Of a stretch of 64,000 nucleotides of DNA, positions 37,451 to 51,700 are shown one piece after another. This DNA is from Gordius sp. MW1 (taxonomy: Eukaryota; Nematomorpha; Gordioida; Gordea; Gordiidae). The notes under the pieces were generated by a model that saw nothing but the letters and a program-made list of their open reading frames with translations, was not told where the DNA came from and did not search any database. The stretch is from assembly GCA_964036665.1 (NCBI GenBank), contig OZ038531.1:12276168-12340167 (forward strand), read 5' to 3'. Within the stretch, counting starts at the first letter, position 1. The number at the start of each line of letters is the position of its first letter. The translations under genes and the position numbers were made by a program.

Positions 37451-39830
37451 GTTGTCTTTTGTCAAAATGATAGTTCTCGCAGCTTAAAACCTCTTTTCGG
37501 AAGTAAATCGAGGATAATAAGATTCTCAAATTGGCTTACTTTTATATATTTTTTCATGCTCTTTCACATAGAATCGAAAAAAATAAATATTTTTACCTCA
37601 AACTTTTTCACATATTTTTCTTTCAACCGTACGCATCCGATGAAAGTTGTCGTTTTCAGACGTGGTTTCGATGATAAAAAGTAAAAATTTATCAGAATCA
37701 GAAAACTATTACTTTAAAATCATGATCGCATAGTGCATTTTTGAAAAATTAAGCACTCACGTTGCGATACAACAAACTAATCGCAACAATAAAACGTTGT
37801 CTTTTGTCAAAATGATAGTTCTCGCAGCTTAAAACCTCTTTTCGGAAGTAAATCGAGGATAATAGGATTCTCAAATTGGCTTACTTTTATATATTTTTTC
37901 ATGCTCTTTCACATAGAATCAAAAAAAATAAATATTTTTACCTCAAAATTTTTCACATATTTTTCTTTCAACCGTATGCATCCGATGAAAGTTGTCGTTT
38001 TCAGACGTGGTTTCGATGATAAAAAGTAAAAATTTATCAGAATCAGAAAACTATTACTTTGAAATCATAATCGCATAGAGCAGTTTTCAAAAATTAAGCA
38101 CTCACGTTGCGATACAACAAACTAATCGCAACAATAAAACGTTGTCTTTTGTGAAAATGATAGTTCTCGCAGCTTAAAACCTCTTTTCGGAAGTAAATCG
38201 AGGATAATAGGATTCTCATATTGGCTTACTTTTATATATTTTTTTATGCTCTTTTACATAGAATCGAAAAAAATAAATATTTTACCTCTAAATTTTTCAC
38301 ATATTTTTCTTTCAACCGTATGCATCCGATGAAAGTTGTCGTTTTCAGACGTGGTTTCGATGATAAAAAGTAAAAATTTATCAGAATTAGAAAACTATTA
38401 CTTTGAAATCATAATCGCATAGAGCAGTTTTCAAAAATTAAGCACTCACGTTGCGATACAACAAACTAATCGCAACAATAAAACGTTGTCTTTTGTCAAA
38501 ATGATAGTTCTCGCAGCTTAAAACCCCTTTTCGGAAGTAAATCGAGGATAATAGGATTCTCAAATTGGCTTACTTTTATATATTTTTTCATGCTCTTTCA
38601 CATAGAATCAAAAAAAAAATATTTTACCTCAAAATTTTTCACATATTTTTCTTTCAACCGTATGCATCCGATGAAAGTTGTCGTTTTCAGACGTGGTTTC
38701 GATGATAAAAAGTAAAAATTTATCAGAATCAGAAAACTATTACTTTGAAATCATAATCGCATAGAGCAGTTTTCAAAGATTAAGCACTCACGTTGCGATA
38801 CAACAAACTAATCGCAACAATAAAACGTTGTCTTTTGTCAAAATGATAGTTCTCGCAGCTTAAAACCTCTTTTCGGAAGTAAATCGAGGATAATAGGATT
38901 CTCAAATTGGCTTACTTTTATATATTTTTTATGCTCTTTTACATAGAATCGAAAAAAATAAATATTTTACCTCTAAATTTTTCACATATTTTTCTTTGAA
39001 CCGTATTCATCCGATGAAAGTTGTCGTTTTCAGACGTGGTTTCCATGAAAAAGGAAAAATTTATCAGAATCAGAAAACTATTACTTTAAAATCATAATCG
39101 CATAGAGCAGTTTTCAAAAATTAAGCACTCACGTTGCGATACAACAAACTAATCGCAACAATAAAACGTTGTCTTTTGTCAAAATGATAGTTCTCGCAGC
39201 TTAAAACCTCTTTTCGGAAGTAAATCGAGGATAATAAGATTCTCAAATTGGCTTACTTTTATATATTTTTTCATGCTCTTTTACATAAAATCGAAAAAAA
39301 CAAATATTTTTCAAATATTTTTCTTTCTACCGTATGCATCCGACGAAAGGTGTCCTTTTCAGACATGGTTTCTATGATCCCAAGTAAAAATTTATCAGAA
39401 TCTGAAAACTATTACTTTGAAATCATGATCGCATAGAGCCATTTTCAAAAATTAAGCACTCACGTTGCGATACAACAAACTAATCGTAACTATAAAACGT
39501 TGTCTTTTGTCAAAATGATAGTTCTCGCAGCTTAAAACCTCTTTTCGGAAGTCAATCGAGGATAATAGGATTCTCAAATTGGCTTACTTTTATATATTTT
39601 TTTATGCTCTTTCACATAGAATCGAAAAAAATAAATATTTTTACCTCAAAATTTTTCACATGTTTTTCTTTCAACCGTATGCATCCGATGAAAGTTGTCG
39701 TTTTCAGACGTGGTTTCGATGATAAAAAGTAAAAATTTATCAGAATCAGAAAACTATTACTTTGAAATCATAATCGCATAGAGCAGTTTTCAAAAATAAA
39801 ACACTCACGTTGCGATACAACAAACTAATC
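37451..39830 (+). repeat. satellite stretch linking the two large duplicates
   Basis: Seven monomers: AATAAGATTC/CCGTACGC; AATCAAAA; CATATTGGC with CCTCTAAAT; ACCCCTTTTCGG ending CAAAGATTAAGC; CATGAAAAAGG; ACATAAAATCG with the internal deletion (near 39301); and GTCAATCGAGG with CACATGTTTTTC. The last joins at about 39.79 kb to AAAAATAAAACAC, a junction normally found after the TTATTTTATAT type, so an exchange point lies between about 39661 and 39795. Confidence 0.65.
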
Positions 39831-40526
39831 GCAACAATAAAACGTTGTCTTTTGTCAAAATGATAGTTCTCGCAGCTTAAAACCTCTTTTCGGAAGTAAA
39901 TCGAGGATAATAGGATTCTCAAATTGGCTTACTTTTATATATTTTTTCATGCACTTTCACATAGAATCGAAAAAAATAAATATTTTTACCTCAAAATTTT
40001 TCACATATTTTTCTTTCAACCGTATGCATCCGATGAAAGTTGTCGTTTTCAGACGTGGTTTCGATGATAAAAAGTAAAAATTTATCAGAATCAGAAAACT
40101 ATTACTTTGAAATCATAATCGCATAGAGCAGTTTTCAAAAATTAAGCACTCACGTTGCGATACAACAAACTAATCGCAACAATAAAACGTTGTCTTTTGT
40201 CAAAATGATAGTTCTCGCAGCTTAAAACCTCTTTTCGGAAGTAAATCGAGGATAATAGGATTCTCAAATTGGCTTATTTTATATATTTTTTTATGCTCTT
40301 TTACATAGAATTGAAAAAAATAAATATTTTACCTCTAAATTTTTCACATATTTTTCTTTGAACCGTATTCATCCGATGAAAGTTGTCGTTTTCAGACGTG
40401 GTTTCGATGATAAAAAGTAAAAATTTATCAGAATCAGAAAACTATTACTTTGAAATCATAATCGCATAGAGCAGTTTTCAAAAATAAAACACTCACGTTG
40501 CGATACAACAAACTAATCGCAACAAT

Positions 40527-43500
40527 AAAACGTTGTCTTTTGTCAAAATGATAGTTCTCGCAGCTTAAAACCTCTTTTCGGAAGTAAATCGAGGATAATA
40601 GGATTCTCAAATTGGCTTACTTTTATATATTTTTTCATGCACTTTCACATAGAATCGAAAAAAATAAATATTTTTACCTCAAAATTTTTCACATATTTTT
40701 CTTTCAACCGTATGCATCCGATGAAAGTTGTCGTTTTCAGACGTGGTTTCGATGATAAAAAGTAAAAATTTATCAGAATCAGAAAACTATTACTTTGAAA
40801 TCATAATCGCATAGAGCAGTTTTCAAAAATTAAGCACTCACGTTGCGATACAACAAACTAATCGCAACAATAAAACGTTGTCTTTTGTCAAAATGATAGT
40901 TCTCGCAGCTTAAAACCTCTTTTCGGAAGTAAATCGAGGATAATAGGATTCTCATTATGGCTTACTTTTATATATTTTTTTATGCTCTTTTACATAGAAT
41001 CGAAAAAAATAAATATTTTACCTCTAAATTTTTCACATATTTTTCTTTCAACCGTATGCGTCCGATGAAAGTTGTCGTTTTCATACGTGGTTTCGATGAT
41101 AAAAAGTAAAAATTTATCAGAATCAGAAAAATATTACTTTGAAATCATAATCGCATAGAGCAGTTTTCAAAAATTAAGCACTCACGTTGCGATACAACAA
41201 ACTAATCGCAACAATAAAACGTTGTCTTTTGTCAAAATGATAGTTCTCGCAGCTTAAAACCTCTTTTCGGAAGTAAATCGAGGATAATAAGATTCTCAAA
41301 TTGGCTTACTTTTATATATTTTTTCATGCTCTTTCACATAGAATCGAAAAAAATACATATTTTTACCTCAAACTTTTTTACATATTTTTCTTTCAACCGT
41401 ACGCATCCGATGAAAGTTGTCGTTTTCAGACGTGGTTTCGATGATAAAAAGTAAAAATTTATCAGAATCAGAAAACTATTACTTTAAAATCATGATCGCA
41501 TAGTGCATTTTTGAAAAATTAAGCACTCACGTTGCGATACAACAAACTAATCGCAACAATAAAACGTTGTCTTTTGTCAAAATGATAGTTCTCGCAGCTT
41601 AAAACCTCTTTTCGGAAGTAAATCGAGGATAATAGGATTCTCAAATTGGCTTACTTTTATATATTTTTTCATGCTCTTTCACATAGAATCAAAAAAAATA
41701 AATATTTTACCTCAAAATTTTTCACATATTTTTCTTTCAACCGTATGCATCCGATGAAAGTTGTCGTTTTCATACGTGGTTTCGATGATAAAAAGTAAAA
41801 ATTTATCAGAATCAGAAAACTATTACTTTAAAATCATAATCGCATAGAGCAGTTTTCAAAAATTAAGCACTCACGTTGCGATACAACAAACTAATCGCAA
41901 CAATAAAACGTTGTCTTTTGTCAAAATGATAGTTCTCGCAGCTTAAAACCTCTTTACGGAAGTAAATCGAGAATAATAAGATTCTCAAATTGGCTTACTT
42001 TTATATATTTTTTCATGCTCTTTTACATAGAATCGAAAAAAATAAATATTTTACCTCAAAATTTTTCACATATTTTTCTTTCAACCGTATGCATCCGATG
42101 AAAGTTGTCGTTTTCAGACGTGGTTTCCATAAAAAAGGAAAAATTTATCAGAATCAGAAAACTATTACTTTAAAATCATAATCGCATAGAGCAGTTTTCA
42201 AAAATTAAGCACTCACGTTGCGATACAACAAACTAATCGCAACAATAAAACGTTGTCTTTTGTCAAAATGATAGTTCTCGCAGCTTAAAACCTCTTTTCG
42301 GAAGTAAATCGAGGATAATAAGATTCTCAAATTGGCTCACTTTTATATATTTTTTCATGCTCTTTTACATAAAATCGAAAAAAACAAATATTTTTCAAAT
42401 ATTTTTCTTTCTACCGTATGCATCCGACGAAAGGTGTCCTTTTCAGACATGGTTTCTATGATCCCAAGTAAAAATTTATCAGAATCTGAAAACTATTACT
42501 TTGAAATCATGATCGCATAGAGCCATTTTCAAAAATTAAGCACTCACGTTGCGATACAACAAACTAATCGCAACTATAAAACGTTGTCTTTTGTCAAAAT
42601 GATAGTTCTCGCAGCTTAAAACCTCTTTTCGGAAGTCAATCGAGGATAATAGGATTCTCAAATTGGCTTACTTTTATATATTTTTTTATGCTCTTTCACA
42701 TAGAATCGAAAAAAATAAATATTTTTACCTCAAAATTTTTCACATGTTTTTCTTTCAACCGTATGCATCCGATGAAAGTTGTCGTTTTCAGACGTGGTTT
42801 CGATGATAAAAAGTAAAAATTTATCAGAATCAGAAAACTATTACTTTGAAATCATAATCGCATAGAGCAGTTTTCAAAAATTAAGCACTCACGTTGCGAT
42901 ACAACAAACTAATCGTAACAATAAAACGTTGTCTTTTGTCAAAATGAATAGATCTGGCAGCTTAAAACCTCTTTTCGGAAGTAAATTGAGGATAATAGGA
43001 TTCTCAAATTGGCTTACTTTTATATATTTTTTCATGCTCTTTCACATAGAATCGAAAAAAATAAATATTTTTACCTCAAAATTTTTCTCATATTTTTCTT
43101 TCAACCGTATGCATCCGATGAAAGTTGTCGTTTTCAGACGTGGTTTCGATGATAAAAAGTAAAAATTTATCAGAATCAGAAAACTATTACTTTAAAATCA
43201 TGATCGCATAGTGCATTTTTGAAAAATTAAGCACTCACGTTGCGATACAACAAACTAATCGCAACAATAAAACGTTGTCTTTTGTCAAAATGATAGTTCT
43301 CGCAGCTTAAAACCTCTTTTCGGAAGTAAATCGAGGATAATAGGATTCTCAAATTAGCTTACTTTTATATATTTTTTCATGCTCTTTCACATAGAATCAA
43401 AAAAAATAAATATTTTTACCTCAAAATTTTTCACATATTTTTCTTTCAACCGTATGCATCCGATGAAAGTTGTCGTTTTCAGACGTGGTTTCGATGATAA

Positions 43501-44990
43501 AAAGTAAAAATTTATCAGAATCAGAAAACTATTACTTTGAAATCATAATCGCATAGAGCAGTTTTCAAAAATTAAGCACTCACGTTGCGATCAAACAAAC
43601 TAATCGCAACAATAAAACGTTGTCTTTTGTCAAAATGATAGTTCTCGCAGCTTAAAACCTCTTTTAGGAAGTAAATCGAGGATAATAGGATTCTCAAATT
43701 GGCTTATTTTATATATTTTTTTATGCTCTTTTACATAGAATTGAAAAAAATAAATATTTTACCTCTAAATTTTTCACATATTTTTCTTTGAACCGTATTC
43801 ATCCGATGAAAGTTGTCGTTTTCAGACGTGGTTTCCATGATAAAAAGTAAAAATTTATCAGAATCAGAAAACTATTACTTTGAAATCATAATCGCATAGA
43901 GCAGTTTTCAAAAATTAAGCACTCACGTTGCGATACAACAAACTAATCGCAACAATAAAACGTTGTCTTTTGTCAAAATGATAGTTCTCGCAGCTTAAAA
44001 CCTACTTTTCGGAAGTAAATCGAGGATAATAGGATTCTCAAATTGGCTTACTTTTATATATTTTTTCATGCTCTTTCACATAGAATCAAAAAAATAAATA
44101 TTTTTACCTCAAAATTTTTCACATATTTTTCTTTCAACCGTATGCATCCGATGAAAGTTGTCGTTTTCAGACGTGGTTTCGATGATAAAAAGTAAAAATT
44201 TATCAGAATCAGAAAACTATTACTTTGAAATCATAATCGCATAGAGCAGTTTTCAAAAATTAAGCACTCACGTTGCGATACAACAAACTAATCGCAACAA
44301 TAAAACGTTGTCTTTTGTCAAAATGATAGTCCTCGCAGCTTAAAGCCTCTTTCGGAAGTAAATCGAGGATAATAGGATTCTCAAATTGGCTTACTTCTAT
44401 ATATTTTTTCATGCTCTTTCACATAGAATCAAAAAAAAAAAATATTTTTACCTCAAAATTTTTCACATATTTTTCTTTCAGCCGTATGCATCCGATGAAA
44501 GTTGTCGTTTTCAGACGTGGTTTCGATGATAAAAAGTAAAAATTTATCAGAATCAGAAAACTATTACTTTGAAATCATAATCGCATAGAGCAGTTTTCAA
44601 AAATTAAGCACTCACGTTGCGATACAACAAACTAATCGCAACAATAAAACGTTGTCTTTTGTCAAAATGATAGTTCTCGCAGCTTAAAACCTCTTTTCGG
44701 AAGTAAATCGAGGATAATAGGATTCTCATATTGGCTTACTTTTATATATTTTTTTATGCTCTTTTACATAGAATCGAAAAAAATAAATATTTTACCTCTA
44801 AATTTTTCACATATTTTTCTTACAACCGTATGCATCCGATGAAAGTTGTCGTTTTCATACGTGGTTTCGATGATAAAAAGTAAAAATTTATCAGAATCAG
44901 AAAACTATTACTTTGAAATCATAATCGCATAGAGCAGTTTTCAAAAATTAAGCACTCACGTTGCGATACAACAAACTAATCGCATCAATA
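40527..44990 (+). repeat. large satellite duplication, copy B
   Basis: Copy B of the duplication described for 32298-37450. It contains the hybrid monomer at about 41904-42247 where two monomers were lost. Divergence between copies is low: long stretches agree base for base, including rare variants such as TCTTTACGG, GTGTCCTTTTCAG, AAATTGAGG and CTTTTAGGAAG. Confidence 0.8.
41904..42247 (+). repeat. hybrid monomer at a two-monomer deletion
   Basis: The left portion matches the monomer at about 33675 (TCTTTACGG, GAATAATAAG, CATGCTCTTTTACAT, CAACCGTATGCATCC). The right portion matches the monomer at about 34363 (TTTCCAT, AAAAGGAAAAATTTATC). The switch lies between the last left-type base near 42086 and the first right-type base near 42128, inside a 40-bp run common to both parents. 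Confidence 0.8.
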
Positions 44991-47900
44991 AAACGTTGTC
45001 TTTTGTCAAAATGATAGTTCTCGCAGCTTAAAACCTCTTTTCGGAAGTAAATCGAGGATAATAAGATTCTCAAATTGGCTTACTTTTATATATTTTTTCA
45101 TGCTCTTTCACATAGAATCAAAAAAAATAAATATTTTTACCTCAAAATTTTTCACATATTTTTCTTTCAACCGTACGCATCCGATGAAAGTTGTCGTTTT
45201 CAGACGTGGTTTCGATGATAAAAAGTAAAAATTTATCAGAATCAGAAAACTATTACTTTGAAATCATAATCGCATAGAGCAGTTTTCAAAAATTAAGCAC
45301 TCACGTTGCGATACAACAAACTAATCGCAACAATAAAACGTTGTCTTTTGTCAAAATGATAGTTCTCGCAGCTTAAAACCCCTTTTCGGAAGTAAATCGA
45401 GGATAATAGGATTCTCAAATTGGCTTACTTTTATATATTTTTTCATGCTCTTACATAGAATCAAAAAAAAAATATTTTACCTCAAAATTTTTCACATATT
45501 TTTCTTTCAACCGTATGCATCCGATGAAAGTTGTCGTTTTCAGACGTGGTTTCGATGATAAAAAGTAAAAATTTATCAGAATCAGAAAACTATTACTTTA
45601 AAATCATAATCGCATAGAGCAGTTTTCAAAGATTAAGCACTCACGTTGCGATACAACAAACTAATCGCAACAATAAAACGTTGTCTTTTGTCAAAATGAT
45701 AGTTCTCGCAGCTTAAAACCTCTTTTCGGAAGTAAATCGAGAATAATAAGATTCTCAAATTGGCTTACTTTTATATATTTTTTCATGCTCTTTTACATAG
45801 AATCGAAAAAAATAAATATTTTACCTCAAAATTTTTCACATATTTTTCTTTCAACCGTATGCATCCGATGAAAGTTGTCGTTTTCAGACGTGGTTTCGAT
45901 GATAAAAAGTAAAAATTTATCAGAATCAGAAAACTATTACTTTGAAATCATAATCGCATAGAGCAGTTTTCAAAAATTAAGCACTCACGTTGCGATACAA
46001 CAAACTAATCGCAACAATAAAACGTTGTCTTTTGTCAAAATGATAGTTCTCGCAGCTTAAAACCCCTTTTCGGAAGTAAATCGAGGATAATAGGATTCTC
46101 AAATTGGCTTATTTTATATATTTTTTTATGCTCTTTTAAATAGAATTGAAAAAAATAAATATTTTACCTCTAAATTTTTCACATATTTTTCTTTGAACCG
46201 TATTCATCCGATGAAAGTTGTCGTTTTCAGACGTGGTTTCCATGATAAAAAGTAAAAATTTATCAGAATCAGAAAACTATTACTTTGAAATCATAATCGC
46301 ATAGAGCAGTTTTCAAAAATTAAGCACTCACGTTGCGATACAACAAACTAATCGCAACAATAAAACGTTGTCTTTTGTCAAAATGATAGTTCTCGCAGCT
46401 TAAAACCTACTTTTCGGAAGTAAATCGAGGATAATAGGATTCTCAAATTGGCTTACTTTTATATATTTTTTCATGCTCTTTCACATAGAATCAAAAAAAT
46501 AAATATTTTTACCTCAAAATTTTTCACATATTTTTCTTTCAACCGTATGCATCCGATGAAAGTTGTCGTTTTCAGACGTGGTTTCGATGATAAAAAGTAA
46601 AAATTTATCAGAATCAGAAAACTATTACTTTGAAATCATAATCGCATAGAGCAGTTTTCAAAAATTAAGCACTCACGTTGCGATACAACAAACTAATCGC
46701 AACAATAAAACGTTGTCTTTTGTCAAAATGATAGTCCTCGCAGCTTAAAACCTCTTTCGGAAGTAAATCGAGGATAATAGGATTCTCAAATTGGCTTACT
46801 TCTATATATTTTTTCATGCTCTTTCACATAGAATCAAAAAAAATAAATATTTTTACCTCAAAATTTTTCACATATTTTTCTTTCAACCGTATGCATCCGA
46901 TGAAAGTTGTCGTTTTCAGACGTGGTTTCGATGATAAAAAGTAAAAATTTATCAGAATCAGAAAACTATTACTTTGAAATCATAATCGCATAGAGCAGTT
47001 TTCAAAAATTAAGCACTCACGTTGCGATACAACAAACTAATCGCAACAATAAAACGTTGTCTTTTGTCAAAATGATAGTTCTCGCAGCTTAAAACCTCTT
47101 TTCGGAAGTAAATCGAGGATAATAGGATTCTCATATTGGCTTACTTTTATATATTTTTTTATGCTCTTTTACATAGAATCGAAAAAAATAAATATTTTAC
47201 CTCTAAATTTTTCACATATTTTTCTTACAACCGTATGCATCCGATGAAAGTTGTCGTTTTCATACGTGGTTTCGATGATAAAAAGTAAAAATTTATCAGA
47301 ATCAGAAAACTATTACTTTGAAATCATAATCGCATAGAGCAGTTTTCAAAAATTAAGCACTCACGTTGCGATACAACAAACTAATCGCATCAATAAAACG
47401 TTGTCTTTTGTCAAAATGATAGTTCTCGCAGCTTAAAACCTCTTTTCGGAAGTAAATCGAGGATAATAAGATTCTCAAATTGGCTTACTTTTATATATTT
47501 TTTCATGCTCTTTCACATAGAATCAAAAAAAATAAATATTTTTACCTCAAAATTTTTCACATATTTTTCTTTCAACCGTACGCATCCGATGAAAGTTGTC
47601 GTTTTCAGACGTGGTTTCGATGATAAAAAGTAAAAATTTATCAGAATCAGAAAACTATTACTTTGAAATCATAATCGCATAGAGCAGTTTTCAAAAATTA
47701 AGCACTCACGTTGCGATACAACAAACTAATCGCAACAATAAAACGTTGTCTTTTGTCAAAATGATAGTTCTCGCAGCTTAAAACCCCTTTTCGGAAGTAA
47801 ATCGAGGATAATAGGATTCTCAAATTGGCTTACTTTTATATATTTTTTCATGCTCTTTCACATAGAATCAAAAAAAAAATATTTTAGTTCAAAATTTTTC

Positions 47901-48769
47901 ACATATTTTTCTTTCAACCGTATGCATCCGATGAAAGTTGTCGTTTTCAGACGTGGTTTCGATGATAAAAAGTAAAAATTTATCAGAATCAGAAAACTAT
48001 TACTTTGAAATCATAATCGCATAGAGCAGTTTTCAAAGATTAAGCACTCACGTTGCGATACAACAAACTAATCGCAACAATAAAACGTTGTCTTTTGTCA
48101 AAATGATAGTTCTCGCAGCTTAAAACCTCTTTTCGGAAGTAAATCGAGAATAATAAGATTCTCAAATTGGCTTACTTTTATATATTTTTTCATGCTCTTT
48201 TACATAGAATCGAAAAAAATAAATATTTTACCTCAAAATTTTTCACATATTTTTCTTTCAACCGTATGCATCCGATGAAAGTTGTCGTTTTCAGACGTGG
48301 TTTCGATGATAAAAAGTAAAAATTTATCAGAATCAGAAAACTATTACTTTGAAATCATAATCGCATAGAGCAGTTTTCAAAAATTAAGCACTCACGTTGC
48401 GATACAACAAACTAATCGCAACAATAAAACGTTGTCTTTTGTCAAAATGATAGTTCTCGCAGCTTAAAACCCCTTTTCGGAAGTAAATCGAGGATAATAG
48501 GATTCTCAAATTGGCTTAATTTTATATATTTTTTCATGCTCTTTCACATAGAATCAAAAAAAAAAATATTTTACCTCAAAATTTTTCACATATTTTTCTT
48601 TCAACCGTATGCATCCGATGAAAGTTGTCGTTTTCAGACGTGGTTTCGATGATAAAAAGTAAAAATTTATCAGAATCAGAAAACTATTACTTTGAAATCA
48701 TAATCGCATAGAGCAGTTTTCAAAGATTAAGCACTCACGTTGCGATACAACAAACTAATCGCAACAATA
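43958..48769 (+). repeat. 7-monomer HOR, two copies (2405 and 2407 bp)
   Basis: Copies 43958-46362 and 46363-48769. Shared order: CTACTTTTCGG with a shortened A run; ATAGTCCTCGCAGC with CTTTCGG and CTTCTATATA; CATATTGGC with CTTACAACCG; CGCATCAATAAAACG with AATAAGATTC; ACCCCTTTTCGG ending CAAAGATTAAGC; GAGAATAATAAG; ACCCCTTTTCGG. The last monomer of the first copy is a hybrid whose second part is the TTATTTTATAT type that precedes the block. Confidence 0.85.
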
Positions 48770-51700
48770 AAACGTTGTCTTTTGTCAAAATGATAGTTCT
48801 CGCAGCTTAAAACGTCTTTTCGGAAGTAAATCGAGGATAATAGGATTCTCAAATTGGCTTACTTTTATATATTTTTTATGCTCTTTTACATAGAATCGAA
48901 AAAAATAAATATTTTACCTCTAAATTTTTCACATATTTTTCTTTGAACCGTATTCATCCGATGAAAGTTGTCGTTTTCAGACGTGGTTTCCATGAAAAAG
49001 GAAAAATTTATCAGAATCAGAAAACTATTACTTTAAAATCATAATCGCATAGAGCAGTTTTCAAAAATTAAGCACTCACGTTGCGATACAACAAACTAAT
49101 CGCAACAATAAAACGTTGTCTTTTGTCAAAATGATAGTTCTCGCAGCTTAAAACCTCTTTTCGGAAGTAAATCGAGGATAATAAGATACTCAAATTGGCT
49201 TACTTTTATATATTTTTTCATGCTCTTTTACATAAAATCGAAAAAAACAAATATTTTTACCTCAAAATTTTTCAAATATTTTTCTTTCTACCGTATGCAT
49301 CCGACAAAAGGTGTCGTTTTCAGACATGGTTTCTATGATCCCAAGTAAAAATTTATCAGAATCTGAAAACTATTACTTTGAAATCATGATCGCATAGAGC
49401 CATTTTCAAAAATTAAGCACTCACGTTGCGATACAACAAACTAATCGTAACTATAAAACGTTGTCTTTTGTCAAAATGATAGTTCTCGCAGCTTAAAACC
49501 TCTTTTCGGAAGTCAATCGAGGATAATAGGATTCTCAAATTGGCTTACTTTTATATATTTTTTTATGCTCTTTCACATAGAATCGAAAAAAATAAATATT
49601 TTTACCTCAAAATTTTTCACATGTTTTTCTTTCAACCGTATGCATCCGATGAAAGTTGTCGTTTTCAGACGTTGTTTCGATGATAAAAAGTAAAAATTTA
49701 TCAGAATCAGAAAACTATTACTTTGAAATCATAATCGCATAGAGCAGTTTCAAAAATTAAGCACTCACGTTGCGATACAACAAACTAATCGCAACAATAA
49801 AACGTTGTCTTTTGTCAAAATGAATAGATCTGGCAGCTTAAAACCTCTTTTCGGAAGTAAATCGAGGATAATAGGATTCTCAAATTGGCTTACTTTTATA
49901 TATTTTTTCATGCTCTTTCACATAGAATCGAAAAAAATAAATATTTTTACCTCAAAATTTTTCTCATATTTTTCTTTCAACCGTATGCATCCGACGAAAG
50001 TTGTCGTTTTCAGACGTGGTTTCGATGATAAAAAGTAAAAATTTATCAGAATCAGAAAACTATTACTTTAAAATCATGATCGCATAGTGCATTTTTGAAA
50101 AATTAAGCACTCACGTTGCGATACAACAAACTAATCGCAACAATAAAACGTTGTCTTTTGTCAAAATGATAGTTCTCGCAGCTTATAACCTCTTTTCGGA
50201 AGTAAATCGAGGATAATAGGATTCTCAAATTGGCTTACTTTTATATATTTTTTCATGCTCTTTCACATAGAATCAAAAAAAATAAATTTTACCTCAAAAT
50301 TTTTCACATATTTTTCTTTCAACCGTATGCATCCGATGAAAGTTGTCGTTTTCAGACGTGGTTTCGATGATAAAAAGTAAAAATTTATCAGAATCAGAAA
50401 ACTATTACTTTGAAATCATAATCGCATAGAGCAGTTTTCAAAAATTAAGCACTCACGTTGCGATCAAACAAACTAATCGCAACAATAAAACGTTGTCTTT
50501 TGTCAAAATGATAGTTCTCGCAGCTTAAAACCTCTTTTCGGAAGTAAATCGAGGATAATAGGATTCTCAAATTGACTTATTTTATATATTTTTTTATGCT
50601 CTTTTACATAGAATTGAAAAAAATAAATATTTTACCTCTAAATTTTTCACATATTTTTATTTGAACCGTATTCATCCGATGAAAGTTGTCGTTTTCAGAC
50701 GTGGTTTCCATGATAAAAAGTAAAAATTTATCAGAATCAGAAAACTATTACTTTGAAATCATAATCGCATAGAGCAGTTTTCAAAAATTAAGCACTCACG
50801 TTGCGATACAACAAACTAATCGCAACAATAAAACGTTGTCTTTTGTCAAAATGATAGTTCTCGCAGCTTAAAACCTCTTTTCGGAAGTAAATCGAGGATA
50901 ATAGGATTCTCAAATTGGCTTACTTTTATATATTTTTTCATGCTCTTTCAAATAGAATCGAAAAAAATAAATATTTTTACCTCAAAATTTTTCACATATT
51001 TTTCTTTCAACCGTATGCATCCGATGAAAGTTGTCGTTTTCAGACGTGGTTTCGATGATAAAAAGTAAAAATTTATCAGAATCAGAAAACTATTACTTTA
51101 AAATCATGATCGCATTTTGAAAAATTAAGCACTCACGTTGCGATACAACAAACTAATCGCAACAATAAAACGTTGTCTTTTGTCAAAATGATAGTTCTCG
51201 CAGCTTAAAACCTCTTTTCGGAAGTAAATCGAGGATAATAGGATTCTCAAATTGGCTTACTTTTATATATTTTTTCATGCTCTTTCACATAGAATCAAAA
51301 AAAATAAATATTTTTACCTCAAAATTTTTCACATATTTTTCTTTCAACCGTATGCATTCGATGAAAGTTGTCGTTTTCAGACGTGGTTTCGATGATAAAA
51401 AGTAAAAATTTATCAGAATCAGAAAACTATTACTTTGAAATCATAATCGCATAGAGCAGTTTTCAAAAATTAAGCACTCACGTTGCGATACAACAAACTA
51501 ATCGCAACAATAAAACGTTGTCTTTTGTCAAAATGATAGTTCTCGCAGCTTAAAACCTCTTTTCGGAAGTAAATCGAGGATAATAGGATTCTCAAATTGG
51601 CTTACTTTTATATATTTTTTTATGCTCTTTTACATAGAATCGAAAAAAATAAATATTTTACCTCTAAATTTTTCACATATTTTTCTTTCAACTGTATGCA

